In this document: one piece after another, positions 1-11,856 of the stretch
Layout: each line of letters opens with the position of its first letter
Position numbering within the stretch: the stretch's first letter is position 1
Origin: Undaria pinnatifida
Taxonomy: Eukaryota; Sar; Phaeophyceae; Laminariales; Alariaceae
Direction: 5' to 3'
NCBI GenBank assembly: GCA_012845835.1
Contig: JABAKD010000006.1
Coordinates: 5,758,318 to 5,822,317 of the forward strand
Length of the DNA stretch: 64,000 bases
Program-made: the position numbers and the translations under genes
The notes under the pieces: generated by a model
What the model was told of the DNA's origin: nothing
The model's input: the letters and a program-made list of their open reading frames with translations, nothing else
Databases searched by the model: none

Positions 1-311
1 TGCCCTCACAATGGTATACGAAGGCTTTGATCAGACATTTATTTGCAGAAGGATCAAGACGCCCTTTAGATAGAGTGGAAGTTGGTTGTCGCCGCGAGCA
101 GCAGAACATCACCGGCAACGAGTCAGCGCGCAGAGGCGCTCGTCGAGTCATCAGGTTGGGTAGTTGTGAGGATCGCGTTTCTAATTATTAATTATTTTGA
201 TAAAGAGGACGGGAGTTTCTTGGCTACACACAAAAAAATTCAAAATTGCTCTTGTTTAGACTACAGGGTAAAACCTGTGTATAGTCTTTAGTCTAGACTA
301 TAATATAAAAT

Positions 312-463
312 AAATACACTCCAGCTGTGAGATCGAAGATTTTTTCGAGACTCATCTTTGCAAGCTGTGTGTGATACTCCGATCGCGTGTATTACGGGTT
401 GTGATTGTGTGTCCTCATTAGATATTTAGGTCGGCGACTCCCCTTGCAACTACAGAGTTGAAA
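312..463 (+). repeat. Dispersed repeat family A, copy 1
   Basis: The copy begins near ACTCCAGCTGTGAGATCGAAG, passes through TTTGCAAGCTGTGTGTGATA and ends near GGCGACTCCCCTTGCAACTA. The same string order recurs at about 826-1048, 8976-9182, 29696-29940 and 56436-56660, all on the plus strand, with a short piece at 18893-18935. It encodes nothing convincing. It may be the end of a larger dispersed element whose body is not in this window. Confidence 0.75.
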
Positions 464-825
464 CCACGTGACAATGAAGATATATGCGTCTAATCTTCTC
501 TTCGGATACCCGTTCATGGCCATAATTTCTCTAACTGGCACAGGTCACGGTGCCGAGGACGCAGCAATGATGTGGGCGTTGGGCTCAGCCGGTGCTTCGT
601 CAAAGTTCCCCTCCTCCCCCTGCAAGACTCTGGTTGGAAAGGGTCATCTTCTCTCGTGGGGGCTTGTAGCCACTTAGCCTTCCTCTTTGACGAACGGCAA
701 GACCTCAAAACGTACGTACGCGCGAAAGCGCTACGAAGCCGTGCTGCAAAGGCGCAGGCTGGTGTTGGTGCGGGGGGGTGTACGGGAGGTAGCCTAGATC
801 TGGTGCTCGTGAAACGTGATATATT

Positions 826-1048
826 AGAAAAAATGAAAATACACTCCAGCTGTGAGATCGAAGATTTCGTCGAAACTCATCTTTGCAAGCTGTGTGTGAT
901 ACTCCGATCGCGCGCATTACGAGTTGTGTGTCCTCTTTAAGGATATAGGTCGGCGACTCCCCTTACAACTACAGTGTAGCTATCAGGGTCAACAGGATGA
1001 TTTTAGTCAGTCTGTGCGCGGAAACTATAAAACACGTTTCTGAGGGGG
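826..1048 (+). repeat. Dispersed repeat family A, copy 2
   Basis: This is the longest clean copy. After the shared core it continues with GTAGCTATCAGGGTCAACAG and GTGCGCGGAAACTATAAAAC. An A-rich stretch (about 825-840) lies directly upstream, as in most copies. It is followed by poly-G-rich sequence. Base differences from the other copies show an old, diverged family. Confidence 0.75.
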
Positions 1049-1083
1049 ACAAAATCTGACAGCTGTGAAGGGAAAGGGGGCCT

Positions 1084-1415
1084 GGTTTTGACCAAAAGGG
1101 AGCGGGTTTGGAGGGGGGAGGGGGGGGGGGGGGGGGGGGGAGGGGGCAATTTGTGCATGTAAGCTATAAATCCTTTCGAGGGGATAAATCTGACGGTTTT
1201 GGCACCAGTATTTTATTGAGGGCGGGGGGGGGGCGTGTGGGGCAGCTCAATATGTGCCTGGAAACTATACATTATTTTGAGAGGATAAATGTGGCGGTTT
1301 TGGAAATAATACATCAGTTTATCATGTATATCCCGGGGTAAGTCGTACAATCAGTGAGTAAAGAGAGGGTGGAGTGTTCGAGGGGATGGGGTTGGGATGA
1401 GTTGGGGGGGAAGGT

Positions 1416-1451
<36 letters not shown>

Positions 1452-1740
1452 AGAGCTTTAGGTGAGGGGTTTGTTATACGTGTGGTGCTAGGTCTAGGCG
1501 ATGGTGCGGGTGATGGGGAAGAAGGGGGCGTTCGAGGCGGGGGGGGGGGGGGGGGACAGCGGCATGGATGGCTCTCGAAAGATAATGAGGTGATATCCTG
1601 TGCGTTAAGTGTTTATTAATGTGGCGGATTTCGATATATTTGGTGGGGCGTTTGAGTAAGGGAGAGCAAGAGGGGGGGGGGGGGGGGGGGGGGGAGATTT
1701 TTAGGAGTTTTAGGTCACAAATAATATTCAAATACACTTC
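1084..1740 (+). repeat. Poly-G rich minisatellite region
   Basis: Several G homopolymer runs of about 15-35 bases lie near 1122-1140, 1416-1450, 1540-1556 and 1671-1694. They are separated by loosely repeated AT-rich pieces, such as AACTATACATTATTTTGAG and CATCAGTTTATCATGTATA. A related arrangement recurs at 56690-56803. Apparent Gly- or Pro-rich reading frames here are by-products of the runs. The remaining sequence up to about 2390 holds no gene I can support. Confidence 0.7.
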
Positions 1741-2392
1741 GGCTGTGAGATCAACGTGATATATATGCCACCAACACGTGGAAATGCACTCTCGTCAAGG
1801 TTGTCATGGGCAGCATACACAGCAGTTGTTTCTGAGGGCAGATTATATTTTTTCTTCTGCTTGCGTTCCGTCCGGAGTGTATACTTTACTCTGGCAGCAG
1901 CAGCTGTTGTTGTGTGCTTCGAAACTTGGTACGCAGAGATCCAATTGTGAATCATCTTAAGTTTCCGTTTTCCTTGCATGCTTTTTTAACAGTGCACACA
2001 CATGGCGAGCTTCGACTTAATTTGGTTTCCTCGGCTGTGTTGTTTATTGCTGTTTTTTTATGCGAAACACCATAAACCGTTCTTCTGCGACTTTATAGCA
2101 CAGGTGGCATGAAGGCCGGCCCGTGTCTCGGCCTGTAAACGTGGATTGGTTGCCTCCAACAGGCCGCGGTACGGGCCGGCCCGCAAAAACGCGTGGGCCA
2201 TCACATGGGCCGGGTGGACTTGGGTCATCGTAGCAGCAACTGTGCATGTACATATATAGGTACACTATTATTTTTCACCTGGTATTTAACAGCTGATATT
2301 TATTGAGATAAATAATACTCCGGAGTACCAGGGTACATAATTGATAACCCCGTGCGAAAATATTTTGACAAGACAAAATTGTTGAATAGAGG

Positions 2393-2579
2393 ACGCGTTC
2401 TACGATAAAGATGCAACACTTTTTTTGTTTAAGGTTCAACAGTTTGGGAGTTCAAGACCTCTCCCAAAAGCTGATTTTGGAGAAAAATAGAATCCCATGG
2501 CCTAAGACTAGGTGTAAAAACGATAATCAAAATAAACAAAAAATGGCCGATTTTCGACGATCTTGGGTTCAGGATCCGG
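2393..2579 (+). repeat. Truncated inverted-repeat (MITE-like) element
   Basis: This fragment starts with a diverged terminal repeat (ACGCGTTCTACGATAAAGAT). It carries the internal landmarks of the family: TTGGGAGTTCAAGACCTCTC, CCATGGCCTAAG and TTTTCGACGATCTTGGGTT. The far terminal repeat is missing. Fuller copies lie at 47195-47536 and 59038-59306. Confidence 0.6.
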
Positions 2580-2923
2580 CCTTTAAGAAAACAAAATCCC
2601 CAAAAAGTCCTACAGTATTCGTCCCCGCTTTGAAGATACTCTAGTTGACTAGTTGAGTCAACTCCCCGCTTTAAGAACACAAAAAATACCAGAAGCATAT
2701 GGTGCCCCGCAGATGGGAAAAATTGCGGGGGGGTCCATTTTTCCACCATGCATACGGGCTCCCCAAAAATTGATGTAGCACACCTGTACACTGCACCGAG
2801 AACGGTCTGCTGCTGCTGCTATGCTGGGTGTGGGTATGGCAAGATTCCTCCGATCTGCTGGCGGTTCGTCTGCTGCGGGCTTGAAGCCATGTGGCGAACC
2901 AACGTGCAAAATGAAGTCTAGTC

Positions 2924-3137
2924 ATGCCGCGAGTGTTGACGGACAACTTGTTGGTCGAGAGCGCCTCAGGCCTCAATGAAGATCAAATGCGGAGCGCAGT
3001 GAACACGTTGCTTCGTTTAGAGGACGATGAAAAGGTGTTAGGGGCAGAAGTAGAACTCGAGATGAAAGAGGTTACGAAGAATATTTCACGAGTACAAGTC
3101 GAAGACGACGTGTCCAGTGAAGAGGAAGGCGCTGACG
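2924..3137 (+). CDS. Possible first coding exon, acidic protein, unknown function
   Basis: An open frame starts with ATG at 2924 and stays open to 3463, but the codon pattern looks coding only for the first ~71 residues. That part is charged and helix-prone: an Asn-Glu-Asp-Gln-Met segment, then Lys/Glu-rich stretches, then an acidic SSEEEGADG tail. A good donor (ACG|GTGAGC) lies at 3137/3138. Beyond it the frame runs into a dispersed repeat (about 3240-3310) that also occurs at 51430-51500 and, inverted, at 29330-29390. I therefore end the exon at the donor. No family is recognised and no following exon was found in phase. Confidence 0.3.
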
Positions 3138-3239
3138 GTGAGCAAGAGTCGCGCATGAAATCGACGATTTCAGAGGCCAAGTCCGCCTTCTCGTCTCGAA
3201 GTTATCCGCTCCTATTTTATAAAAGTATTTCAAAGACGT

Positions 3240-3312
3240 CAGCCGTGAGTTTGATGAATTTCGGGTCAATACTCATCTTTGCAAGCTGTGTTGTTGGTAC
3301 TTGTAATTTGTG
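3240..3312 (+). repeat. Dispersed repeat family A-prime
   Basis: The piece contains GTCAGCCGTGAGTTTGATGA and CTCATCTTTGCAAGCTGTGT followed by TGTTGGTACTTGTAA. It recurs near 51425-51500 on the same strand and near 29328-29395 inverted. It shares the TTTGCAAGCTGTGT core with family A, so the two are probably related. Confidence 0.6.
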
Positions 3313-3943
3313 CGCGAACGGAAGAGAGGGGGAGTACAGCGAAACGGCGTGCCTTCTTTCCAAGACTGTGCATTCGTTCACTCCTGAATCTCAAGTCAAG
3401 CGAAGAGCGAAGGAGGGGGGCGAGGTGCAGGCGACTCTTCGGGATATGTGGGCGGGGTGGTGATTTTTTTAGGACAACTGCACTTTGGATATCCGCGTTC
3501 GTTGTTTGGTATTTTTCAGTTTGTCTTGGGTGAAGTCTCGTTCAGCTAAACTTGGTATAATTTGTTTTGTGTTTGCCTCGTTTTGACCTTTGGGAAAGAG
3601 TGGTGTGCTCTTTTTCGGTGTACTTTCCCGATTTTCACGCCTGGTGTTGTCTGCGTTACCGACGTTTTACTAAGTAGTGTCGTCCCAAGTGTGAGTGGTT
3701 TTGTTTGGTCTCCATGTAGCAGCTAGCCTGTCTGTGCCTGTTGTATCGTATCAGAGACCCAAAAACGGATGTGATGTTCACCGTGAGGACAACGCCTCAA
3801 CAATAATAAAAGCCTACAACAACACCAGTGCACTACCGTACACATTACACTATGTAGGTCGTGCTGCACCCCTTTCGGCGTTTCGGTGGGAGAGGGAAAT
3901 TTAAACGATGGTACATAATGCACGTATTGGAGTACAGCAGCAG

Positions 3944-4063
3944 TAGTTGCGGCCTTTAAATCACCTTGTGTCGTCGGTTTCAAACAGCACCGTTTCGTGG
4001 TCGCACTCCTGCTGCAAATGCGCGTCTTTTGACAAATGCTACGGCTACGTTGGCCCCGGGGAC
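3944..4063 (+). CDS. Possible internal exon before a strong donor
   Basis: Sequence between an AG-rich acceptor area (3936-3946) and a strong donor (GGGGACG|GTGAGT at 4063/4064) is open in one frame. That frame reads a short Cys-containing peptide with CCKCASFDKCYGYVGPGD near its end. A second frame is also open for most of the span, so the reading frame is undecided. It is followed by a partial inverted-repeat element. No protein family is recognised. Confidence 0.25.
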
Positions 4064-4199
4064 GGTGAGTTATTGGCCCTGGAATCTTAAAGACACTTCC
4101 CCGCGTTAACGACACTCGAAATGAAAAACGTGGTGTGTCTTTAGAGCGGGGTCAACTGTACCTCTATCGTAGCATGCGTCATCGTTAAAATATGCAAAA

Positions 4200-4616
4200 T
4201 ACAAGAGAAGCGTGCGAAACCGCGGTTTTTGTGCGGTTATTCACACGGTGCACCGTAGGGAAAACACGGATGTACACGGTTTTCCCGCCGGGATTGGCCC
4301 GAACCATAGCGAAACCGTTCAACGGGGAACTGCACCGAACCGCACGGTAAGATTTGCTATATCTGAAAACCGTACAGAACCGCAAGCTAAGATTTGACTA
4401 TATCTGAAAACTGCACCGAACCGCGCAGTAGGATACATGAAAACACGGAACCGCACCGTTGCATTTACGATTTTTGAAAACCGCACAGAATCGCCCCGTA
4501 GGATTTTCTAATTGTCAAAACCGCACCGAACCGCACCTTAAGATTTCCACGTTCCTTAAACCGCACCGGTCCGGATCGTAGGATTTTTTATTTAAAAAAA
4601 CTGCACCTTGCACGGA
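4200..4616 (+). repeat. ~60-bp tandem repeat of ACCGCACCGAACCGCAC
   Basis: About six to seven diverged copies are present. Each carries a GAAAACCGCACCGAACCGCA-like half and an AT-rich half (GTAGGATTTxCTATATCTG). Spacing between successive ACCGCACCGAACC blocks is about 55-62 bp. Copies differ enough to suggest an old array. No reading frame crosses it convincingly. Confidence 0.75.
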
Positions 4617-7508
4617 CGGGTAACCGTAAAGAGAACCCTGAAAACAGGCTGTGTTCTCACAATACGTCGCATACTCAAGTCCGAGGTCTCACAGGAAAGA
4701 CTCCAGTCTCTCTGGAGCTGAGGATTACCTCCATTTCTTAGCTGTATTATTTCAACAGAGCCCTGGACAGTTGTTACGAATCGTGAGAGAGCCGAGGCCA
4801 TGCCTCGGTTTCATTTATTTCCTGACTATATCCCGAACAGAAAACGCCATCCTATCATAAGAAAACCACCAATTACCTATCAGATAACTGCAGGGATTTC
4901 AAGGCCGAACCTTAACACTAGCCTACCGTGATGCGCCGCATATACATGCAGAAACATGGGAGACTCGAGGGTACTCCGGTTCAACGAACTAGAAGCTTTC
5001 AAATATAAGCTCCGACGAAATATTCGATCTTACAGCTGGAGGAGGGTATTTATTTTTAATATGTACTATTAATACATATGTAAACTAGACTAGTAGGGCT
5101 GGGCCCTGGTCCAGTATGCACTTCCAGTAGTACTGCACTGGCAACACTACTGCACTGGCTGAGGGGGGTGTCAGGGTGCCAGTACTTGGCTATCTACAAA
5201 CGTCATACGGTAACACCTATTTAACAGGGACAACCCATCAATATTCACGGCGTATGAGCAGAGGAGGAACCCAGATCAGCTAAATAGGGAAGGGAGAGCT
5301 CAAGAAACCTCCCAGGTATAACACAAACAAGATAACACGCGTTTTTTTTTTTTCGGCGGAGAATCCGAGGAAACTTGGAACGACATCGAATATCATATTA
5401 CATGGGTGTCGGATACCTACAGGCCTTTCGAGGCCGTATCTTAACAGGTGTGTGCATGAGCATTTCGGTCTCTCAGGCCGCGATTTCACAAATTGTACTA
5501 GCGATTCAGTATGTATGGTGAGAAATGCCACCTAGTGATGCCACCGCAGATCGACGCTGCTGTAAAGCAAAGATGTCGGTCGACCGACTTTTTGCCCCTC
5601 GTCCGACTGTCAAGCAGCAAACCCCTCGACAGATAGCGTCGAGAGTAGGAAACCAGGGCATATGTTTCAGTAACATATCCCATATGTTTCAAAAAACGCC
5701 TGACAAGTTCTCAGAAACCATCGGGGGGGGGTTCTCTCGGGCAGCTGCTCGCATGCCAAGATGCAAGCCATGTCAGCGACGGTGACATTGCGTTGTGTTG
5801 AGCGTCGTGCTCTGCCACTCTGCTGTCGTAATTGCTGTGAATTTACACGCTTGTACAGGGGTTTCCACGTAGATATGGATGCGATATCCCACACGGGGAT
5901 AGGGGATGTTTTGTCGAGACAGCCCATAACCCCTCGACACACAGCCTCGACATCTCGACCGCTCGCTGCCGACCGAAGGGGGGTTACCTGCTCCCGTTTT
6001 TCAATGCCGGATTTAAGGAGCCACCTTTACCGCGATTCTGGACTACTATTATATGGGATAGATAAAGTTTGGAAATCGAGGAGTTTGGTCTGTCCCCCGG
6101 TTTTTCCACTAATATGAGAGACGGAAAATATCAAAAACTGCCTAAACCACTGCTTTAGACCCTAACCCAAGACACTGACCCCAACCTCGACCTCAACCCT
6201 TCCCACCAGAGAACTTCGTCCGGGAAAAGTACGACAACTTTTTATTGGGTTGAACATTAAGTGGGCCCTGCATTAAACCTTGTACCTGGAACCTGGTAAA
6301 TCGAAATATTCCCCGATTTCCATACTATTATCATCCTAGATAATAATCTAGATGTATCGTAAAGGCCACAGGGATTTTGGCCACTTGCACGAAACGAGCG
6401 ATGCTGTATGATACCGCCACCCGACAAGTTGCGTTAGTCGACTTGTTCGGCGCAGCGCGGCTAATAACCATACACAGTTAATTGGGGATTCTTACCGAAA
6501 CGTTAGAGCAGCACGAAAGCCTGACTGAGAACCCAAGGAACGGGGGGGTCACGCGCGATAGAGATCATCTTATCCGCCTACCGTAGCCAAGGTCCATCGG
6601 GGGTTGTGGTATATAAAACGTACCGCCCGGTGTGATTATTCGTGTCGATATTTGTTACACCAGCCAGAATTTGTCATTTTGGAAGGTAAAACAAAAAAAA
6701 ACACTCGAGAGTGGTGTACGCCGGGGGCGTGGCATTCAAAGCGTGTACTTGTAGGGGAGGGGAGCACACAACAATAGGATAAATGAATTGTAAAAAGGTT
6801 AAAATAGAAGTAATAACTAAACAGCGTGTTGGGATCTCTGTGCGAATCGCGAAAATGACGTTTTTCTTCATTATTTTTTCATTTCTTGCTTGGTTTTGGT
6901 AACCCCCACCACACCATTGTTGAGTCTGCGTGAAGCCGTAACAAAGAAACTGCTGTGGGTAAGGTTTTGTTCTTATGCTCACACCTGAATATGGTGAAAA
7001 ACACAACTCGTCATGTACGGTATGCTACCAAAATATGAATGGATCCCAGCAGAGATACCTGCATATGGCATATTGTATGTAGGACCCTCTGTATTTCAGC
7101 ACACACGATCGAAGAGTGCAGTCCGAAGGATCGGCCATCGTGGGATTCGCTCAGCCAGCTAGGTGATACGTAAAGTACCGCCGGCTTGATAGCCTGTTTA
7201 CTACAGCCAGGTATATAACATGTCCTAACTCCACCATGCCCCGAAGCACAGACTGTTTTTCTCTAAACGGGAGTACGGTCCAAGGCAGAGAGATAACCAG
7301 CACCGACACACCAATCCAGAGAAAGGAAAAAATAATACACAAGCAAGGGGAGAGCCCGCGCGTACCTCGTGGCCCGTGGGGGTATTTGGTTGCGGAAACA
7401 CCTTGAATTAAGAGGCTGTGGTGTAGCAGCGGCGACACGATGCGCTCCTCTGGAGCATATACCCGCCGTGGCTTCCTGTGCTTGGAAGCCTAACGAAACC
7501 AAGTGTTC

Positions 7509-7540
<32 letters not shown>

Positions 7541-8141
7541 GGTTGTGCATACCCAACGTCGCGTGTTCTAGCTAGCAAATATCGTGCCTGGAAACACCAT
7601 CCCTTTGTCCGGTCCGCCAGAGGCAGAGGTCGCGGGGGTCGGGTCGTGAGTCGGGGAGCCCAGTAGCGATGGTGCCTGGAATCGACCACGTCCATACCTG
7701 TGGCCATTGGCATCATTATGGGCTGTCCCTACGTTCTGTGCTGTCCCCAGGATTGGCGATGGAGATGTGACTGGCGTGGCTATCCGGTAAATGTTCTCAG
7801 ATATCGAGTATAAGTTAGCTGAAACCGGCCTTGTTCCAATCCCGGATGCAGCTGAGTGGATCCCGATTTTGCCCGTCTAAGAAACGACGATAACATTAAT
7901 AGTATATGCGACACTTCAAAACAGTGGCAATTGTTACGGAGTGCTGTAGTATCATGGTACGTACGTATACAGATGAGTAAGGAATGCATGGGAAATGTGA
8001 TAAGACGTGAGTTTTTGCACGAACAGTATAAAATATATGCCATGCCCACGCTTCCTTAGATGATCGGCAGACGGCTGAAGTATGAATCTTGTGAAAGCAT
8101 TGCACATCCGACTGGGGTGTATTTTTTCATTTTTCAGCCGA
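4617..8141. other. Intergenic stretch without a supportable gene
   Basis: I find no long open frame, no domain and no convincing splice-bounded exon here. Visible items are a dinucleotide-type GTGTGT/G-run at 7507-7541 and a region of short direct repeats around CCTCGACA (5610-5950). A moderately GC-rich patch at 7590-7760 could hide an exon on either strand but shows no recognisable motif. Confidence 0.5.
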
Positions 8142-8142
8142 G

Positions 8143-8218
<76 letters not shown>

Positions 8219-8220
8219 GG

Positions 8221-8285
<65 letters not shown>
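8142..8285 (+). repeat. (TTG)n microsatellite, ~47 units
   Basis: An almost perfect GTT/TTG array of about 144 bp is interrupted once (TTGTGGTTG near 8216). Read in the three plus frames it gives homopolymers of Cys, Leu or Val, and on the minus strand Thr, Asn or Gln. The apparent proteins here are artefacts. Confidence 0.95.
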
Positions 8286-8975
8286 CTCACATTACCAATC
8301 AGTATTACGCATCAGGTATAATTGTCATTATTACCTGTACGTTTCTTCCTTTCTGTGTCATATTTCCGACACGAAACATGGAGTAATTGATGAGATGTCA
8401 CGAGCCATGACCGGGCCAATATGTCCCCGAGGCAATCTGTCATAGCTTCAAGAGAATAATGAATAATCGACAAAACCACCACCGAGAAAGGCGACAAATC
8501 GTGAACCTCAACGAGTGGTGACCGGGGCAACAGCCGCGCTCACGGCTGAAATGCGCTGTAACAGATCATACCATAGCGTACGCCGGCTGAGTCGATCAAA
8601 ATTATAATGGCGGTCGCAAGCCCGTATTTGCCACCAGTCAAGATACGGCAAGTGCCGCGACAAAGAAGCGAAACTACCGAAAACAGAGGGAGGATAGTCC
8701 AATATGGTGGCTGCACCGCCGTCACGGCAGATCTATGTATTAGTCTACTCTGATCGGAAAAAAAAAATGACAATACGAACGCAACACGTGGTTTCCCGAT
8801 ACGAGCCAAATTCGTACGTTCCAACCAAAATCGAATCGAATTCAATTAATAAATATTGAATGTTTTCGATTCAAACAACTCCGAATACGTGCTCAGAAAT
8901 GAACGACACATGAACAGGACCTACTGCAGTAGGCAGGTGCTGCTATTATAAAAATGAAAGTACTTCTTTATATTA

Positions 8976-9182
8976 AAAAAATGAAAATACACTCCAGCTG
9001 TGAGATCGAAGATTTTGTCGAAAATTCTATTTGCAAGCAGTGTTTGATACTCCGATCGCGCGTATTACGGGTTGTGCTTCCTCATTAAGGATATAGGTCG
9101 GCCACTCCCGTTGCAACTACAGACAGTGTAGCTATCAGGGTCAACAGGATGATGCCAGTCAGTCTGTGCGCGGAAACTATGT
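8976..9182 (+). repeat. Dispersed repeat family A, copy 3
   Basis: This copy matches copy 2 nearly end to end, from the A-rich leader and CACTCCAGCTGTGAGATCGA to GTGCGCGGAAACTATG. Isolated substitutions are visible, for example TTTGCAAGCAGTGTTTGATA. The flanking sequence 8286-8975 contains no supportable gene. Confidence 0.75.
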
Positions 9183-9701
9183 GTCATGAACACACCACAG
9201 GGGATCGCACAGGAATACGATATTTTGAGTCAGGGACTCGTATGGAGGCATTTCGGGTAGATACATGCAAAAAAAACACCTGAAAGTAAGTAGAGTATGG
9301 CATCTGCAAACAAGATTCTTCCTTCGAATGTTGATAATAATATGCACCAAAGACCCAATAATACAGAGCTCTTAAGGTGCTGTTATTCCATTTCGGACTA
9401 AATAACCAACCACCCCAGGACGCACAAACAAAAAAATTCGACACCCACGTACTAGAACTTTTTTTTCGCCCTTCCAGAGGGGGGGGGGGGGGGGGGTACG
9501 AAGACCCCATCCCCCTATTACGCCACAGAATTTCCTATGCAAACAACCCATTCTAAATCCTGTAATAATAAAGGGGCGTGGGCGGTACATGGCAGCCACG
9601 CGCCCCCCTGGTCGCGCATCAGCAGCCTGTGTACCTGCTACGCACAGCGTAGAGCAACGGAGAAGAAGGGAGAGAACAAGGGAGAGTGGTCACAATGAGC
9701 A

Positions 9702-10204
9702 CGGGATCTTCCTCCTCGCCCGAGCTCCCCTCCTCCGAGCCGTGTGACTCGTCTGAATCACCTGAGCCCCCCTTCTGCTGCGAGGTCTCGGTGCGTGCGA
9801 TGGGGGCTGGGACACTCTTCTTCCTAACCGCGACCTTTCGGCGTGGTGCGGGGGCTCCAGCAGTCCTACTCTTGCCCCTTCCCTTACGCTAACGCAATTT
9901 TCCCACCACCGCGTCCGTTTCCACCTTGCCTACTACGTTGCACCTCTCTTTAAAACTCACTGTGTTGGGATCTGACTTGCTCAGAGCCAAAGCAGAGGTA
10001 GAGCTAACGCAGAGGTATGCTTTTGTTGTAAATGGTAGACCACAAAGTACTCCCACACCCACACTTCAGGCTTGCTGAATATGCAATTCAACGGTACGTT
10101 GGTGCATGGTGTACAATCCGTGAAAATGGACACCGCTTTGAGGCCTAAGGCAACGACATTTCTTCGCGAGTCCAACTTGAGCGCGAGAGGACAGGTGGAG
10201 TGCA
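9702..10204. repeat. Left arm of ~0.5-kb inverted repeat
   Basis: Read on the reverse strand this arm matches 10286-10790 with few differences over several long blocks. One is CTGAGCCCCCCTTCTGCTGC to ACACTCTTCTT; others are around CACTGTGTTGGGATCTGA and GTGCATGGTGTA. A small extra duplication (an AAAGCAGAGG / AACGCAGAGG pair near 9990-10016) is present only in this arm. The minus strand of this arm reads a Lys/Arg then Ser/Glu-rich peptide that ends in an acidic tract, so the arm may be duplicated coding sequence. Confidence 0.85.
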
Positions 10205-10285
10205 TCTAAGATGCCGCGTTCCCCTTGCTGGCTTGTACAACCCAGGTTTTGCACTTGTCCCCGATCTCCCCGCCACAAAATCACA

Positions 10286-10790
10286 GAGCACTCCACATGT
10301 CCTATCGCGCCCACGTTGGACTCGCGAAGAGGTTAACGTTGCGTTAGGCCTCAAAGCGTCGTCCACTTCCACGGACTATACACCATGCACCAACGTACCG
10401 TTGAAGTGCAAATTTTGCACGCCTGAAGTGTGGGTGTGAAAGTACTCTATGCTCTACCATCAATAACAAAAGCATACCTCTGCGTTGGCTCTGAGCACGT
10501 CAGATCCCAACACAGTGAGATTTAAAGAGAGCTACAACGTAGTAGACAAGGTGGAAAAGGACGCGGTGGCGGTAAAGTTGAGTTAGTGTATAGGAAGGGG
10601 GAAGGGTATGACTGCTAGAGCCCCCGCACCACGCCGAAAGGTCGCGCCTGGGAAGAAGAGTGTCCCAGCCCCCATCGCACGCACCGATACCTCGCAGCAG
10701 AAGGGGGGCTCAGGTGATTTTAGACAAGTCACACGGCTCGGAGGAGGGGATCTCGGGCGAGGAGGAAGACTCCGACAAGGATGACTTTGA
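10286..10790. repeat. Right arm of ~0.5-kb inverted repeat
   Basis: This is the partner of 9702-10204. The spacer of about 82 bp (10205-10285) contains no obvious feature. On the plus strand the outer part of this arm (10614-10790) reads a basic segment (PRRKVAPGKKSVPAPIAR) and then acidic residues. A one-base difference relative to the left arm, in TGATTTTAGACAAG, breaks the frame. The arm runs directly into the purine-rich GGA tract. Confidence 0.85.
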
Positions 10791-10826
10791 CGATGGGGGG
10801 GGATTCCGAGGATGAGGATGTGGATG

Positions 10827-11356
10827 AGGGGGGGGGGGGGGCGGAGGGGGGAGGGGAGGAGAGGAGGAGGAGGGGAGGAGAGGAGGAGGAGGAGAAGGAG
10901 GAGGAGAAGGAGGAGCAAAAGGAGGAGGAGAGAGAGGAGGAGGAGGAGGAGGAGGAGGAGGCGGAGGAGGAGGAGGAGGGAGGAGGAAGGAGGAGGAGGA
11001 GGAGGAGGAGAGGCGGAGGGGCGGGGAGGAGAGGAGGAGGAGGAGGAGGAAGGAGGAGGAGGAGGAGGAGGAGGAGGAGGAGGAGGAGGGAGGAGGAGGA
11101 GGAGGAGGAGGAGGAGGAGGAGGAGGAGGCGGAGGAGGAGGAGGAGGAGGAGGAGGAGGAGGAGGAGGAGGAGGAGGAGGAGGAGAGGAGGAGGAGGAGA
11201 GAGGAGGAGGAGGAGGAGAAGGAGGAGGAGGAGGTGGAGAAGGAGGAGGAGGAGGAGGAGGAGGAGGAGGAGGAGGAGGAAGAGGAGGAGGAGGAGGAGA
11301 GGAGGAGGAGGAGGAAGGAGGAGGAGGAGGAGGAGGAGGAGGAGGAGGAGGAGAGG
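10827..11356 (+). repeat. Purine-rich (GGA/GAG)n tract next to the assembly gap
   Basis: More than 500 bp is almost pure G and A on the plus strand, mostly GGA units with interruptions. It abuts the 500-N gap. Frames through it read poly-Glu, poly-Gly or poly-Arg. The tract begins just after a natural acidic segment (DSEDEDVDEG-like), so it may be an expanded acidic tail of a coding sequence. Such homopurine mirror tracts can form triplex DNA and often stop assemblies. Confidence 0.9.
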
Positions 11357-11856
11357 NNNNNNNNNNNNNNNNNNNNNNNNNNNNNNNNNNNNNNNNNNNN
11401 NNNNNNNNNNNNNNNNNNNNNNNNNNNNNNNNNNNNNNNNNNNNNNNNNNNNNNNNNNNNNNNNNNNNNNNNNNNNNNNNNNNNNNNNNNNNNNNNNNNN
11501 NNNNNNNNNNNNNNNNNNNNNNNNNNNNNNNNNNNNNNNNNNNNNNNNNNNNNNNNNNNNNNNNNNNNNNNNNNNNNNNNNNNNNNNNNNNNNNNNNNNN
11601 NNNNNNNNNNNNNNNNNNNNNNNNNNNNNNNNNNNNNNNNNNNNNNNNNNNNNNNNNNNNNNNNNNNNNNNNNNNNNNNNNNNNNNNNNNNNNNNNNNNN
11701 NNNNNNNNNNNNNNNNNNNNNNNNNNNNNNNNNNNNNNNNNNNNNNNNNNNNNNNNNNNNNNNNNNNNNNNNNNNNNNNNNNNNNNNNNNNNNNNNNNNN
11801 NNNNNNNNNNNNNNNNNNNNNNNNNNNNNNNNNNNNNNNNNNNNNNNNNNNNNNNN
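11357..11856. other. Assembly gap of exactly 500 N
   Basis: A run of exactly 500 N reads as a default gap size used in scaffolding rather than a measured distance. Any open frame that spans it is meaningless. The minus-strand reverse-transcriptase-like segment to the right is cut by it. Confidence 0.98.

Noticed and set aside
8060-8445. Long poly-Cys, poly-Val, poly-Leu and poly-Thr frames
   Set aside because: They are translations of the (TTG)n array.
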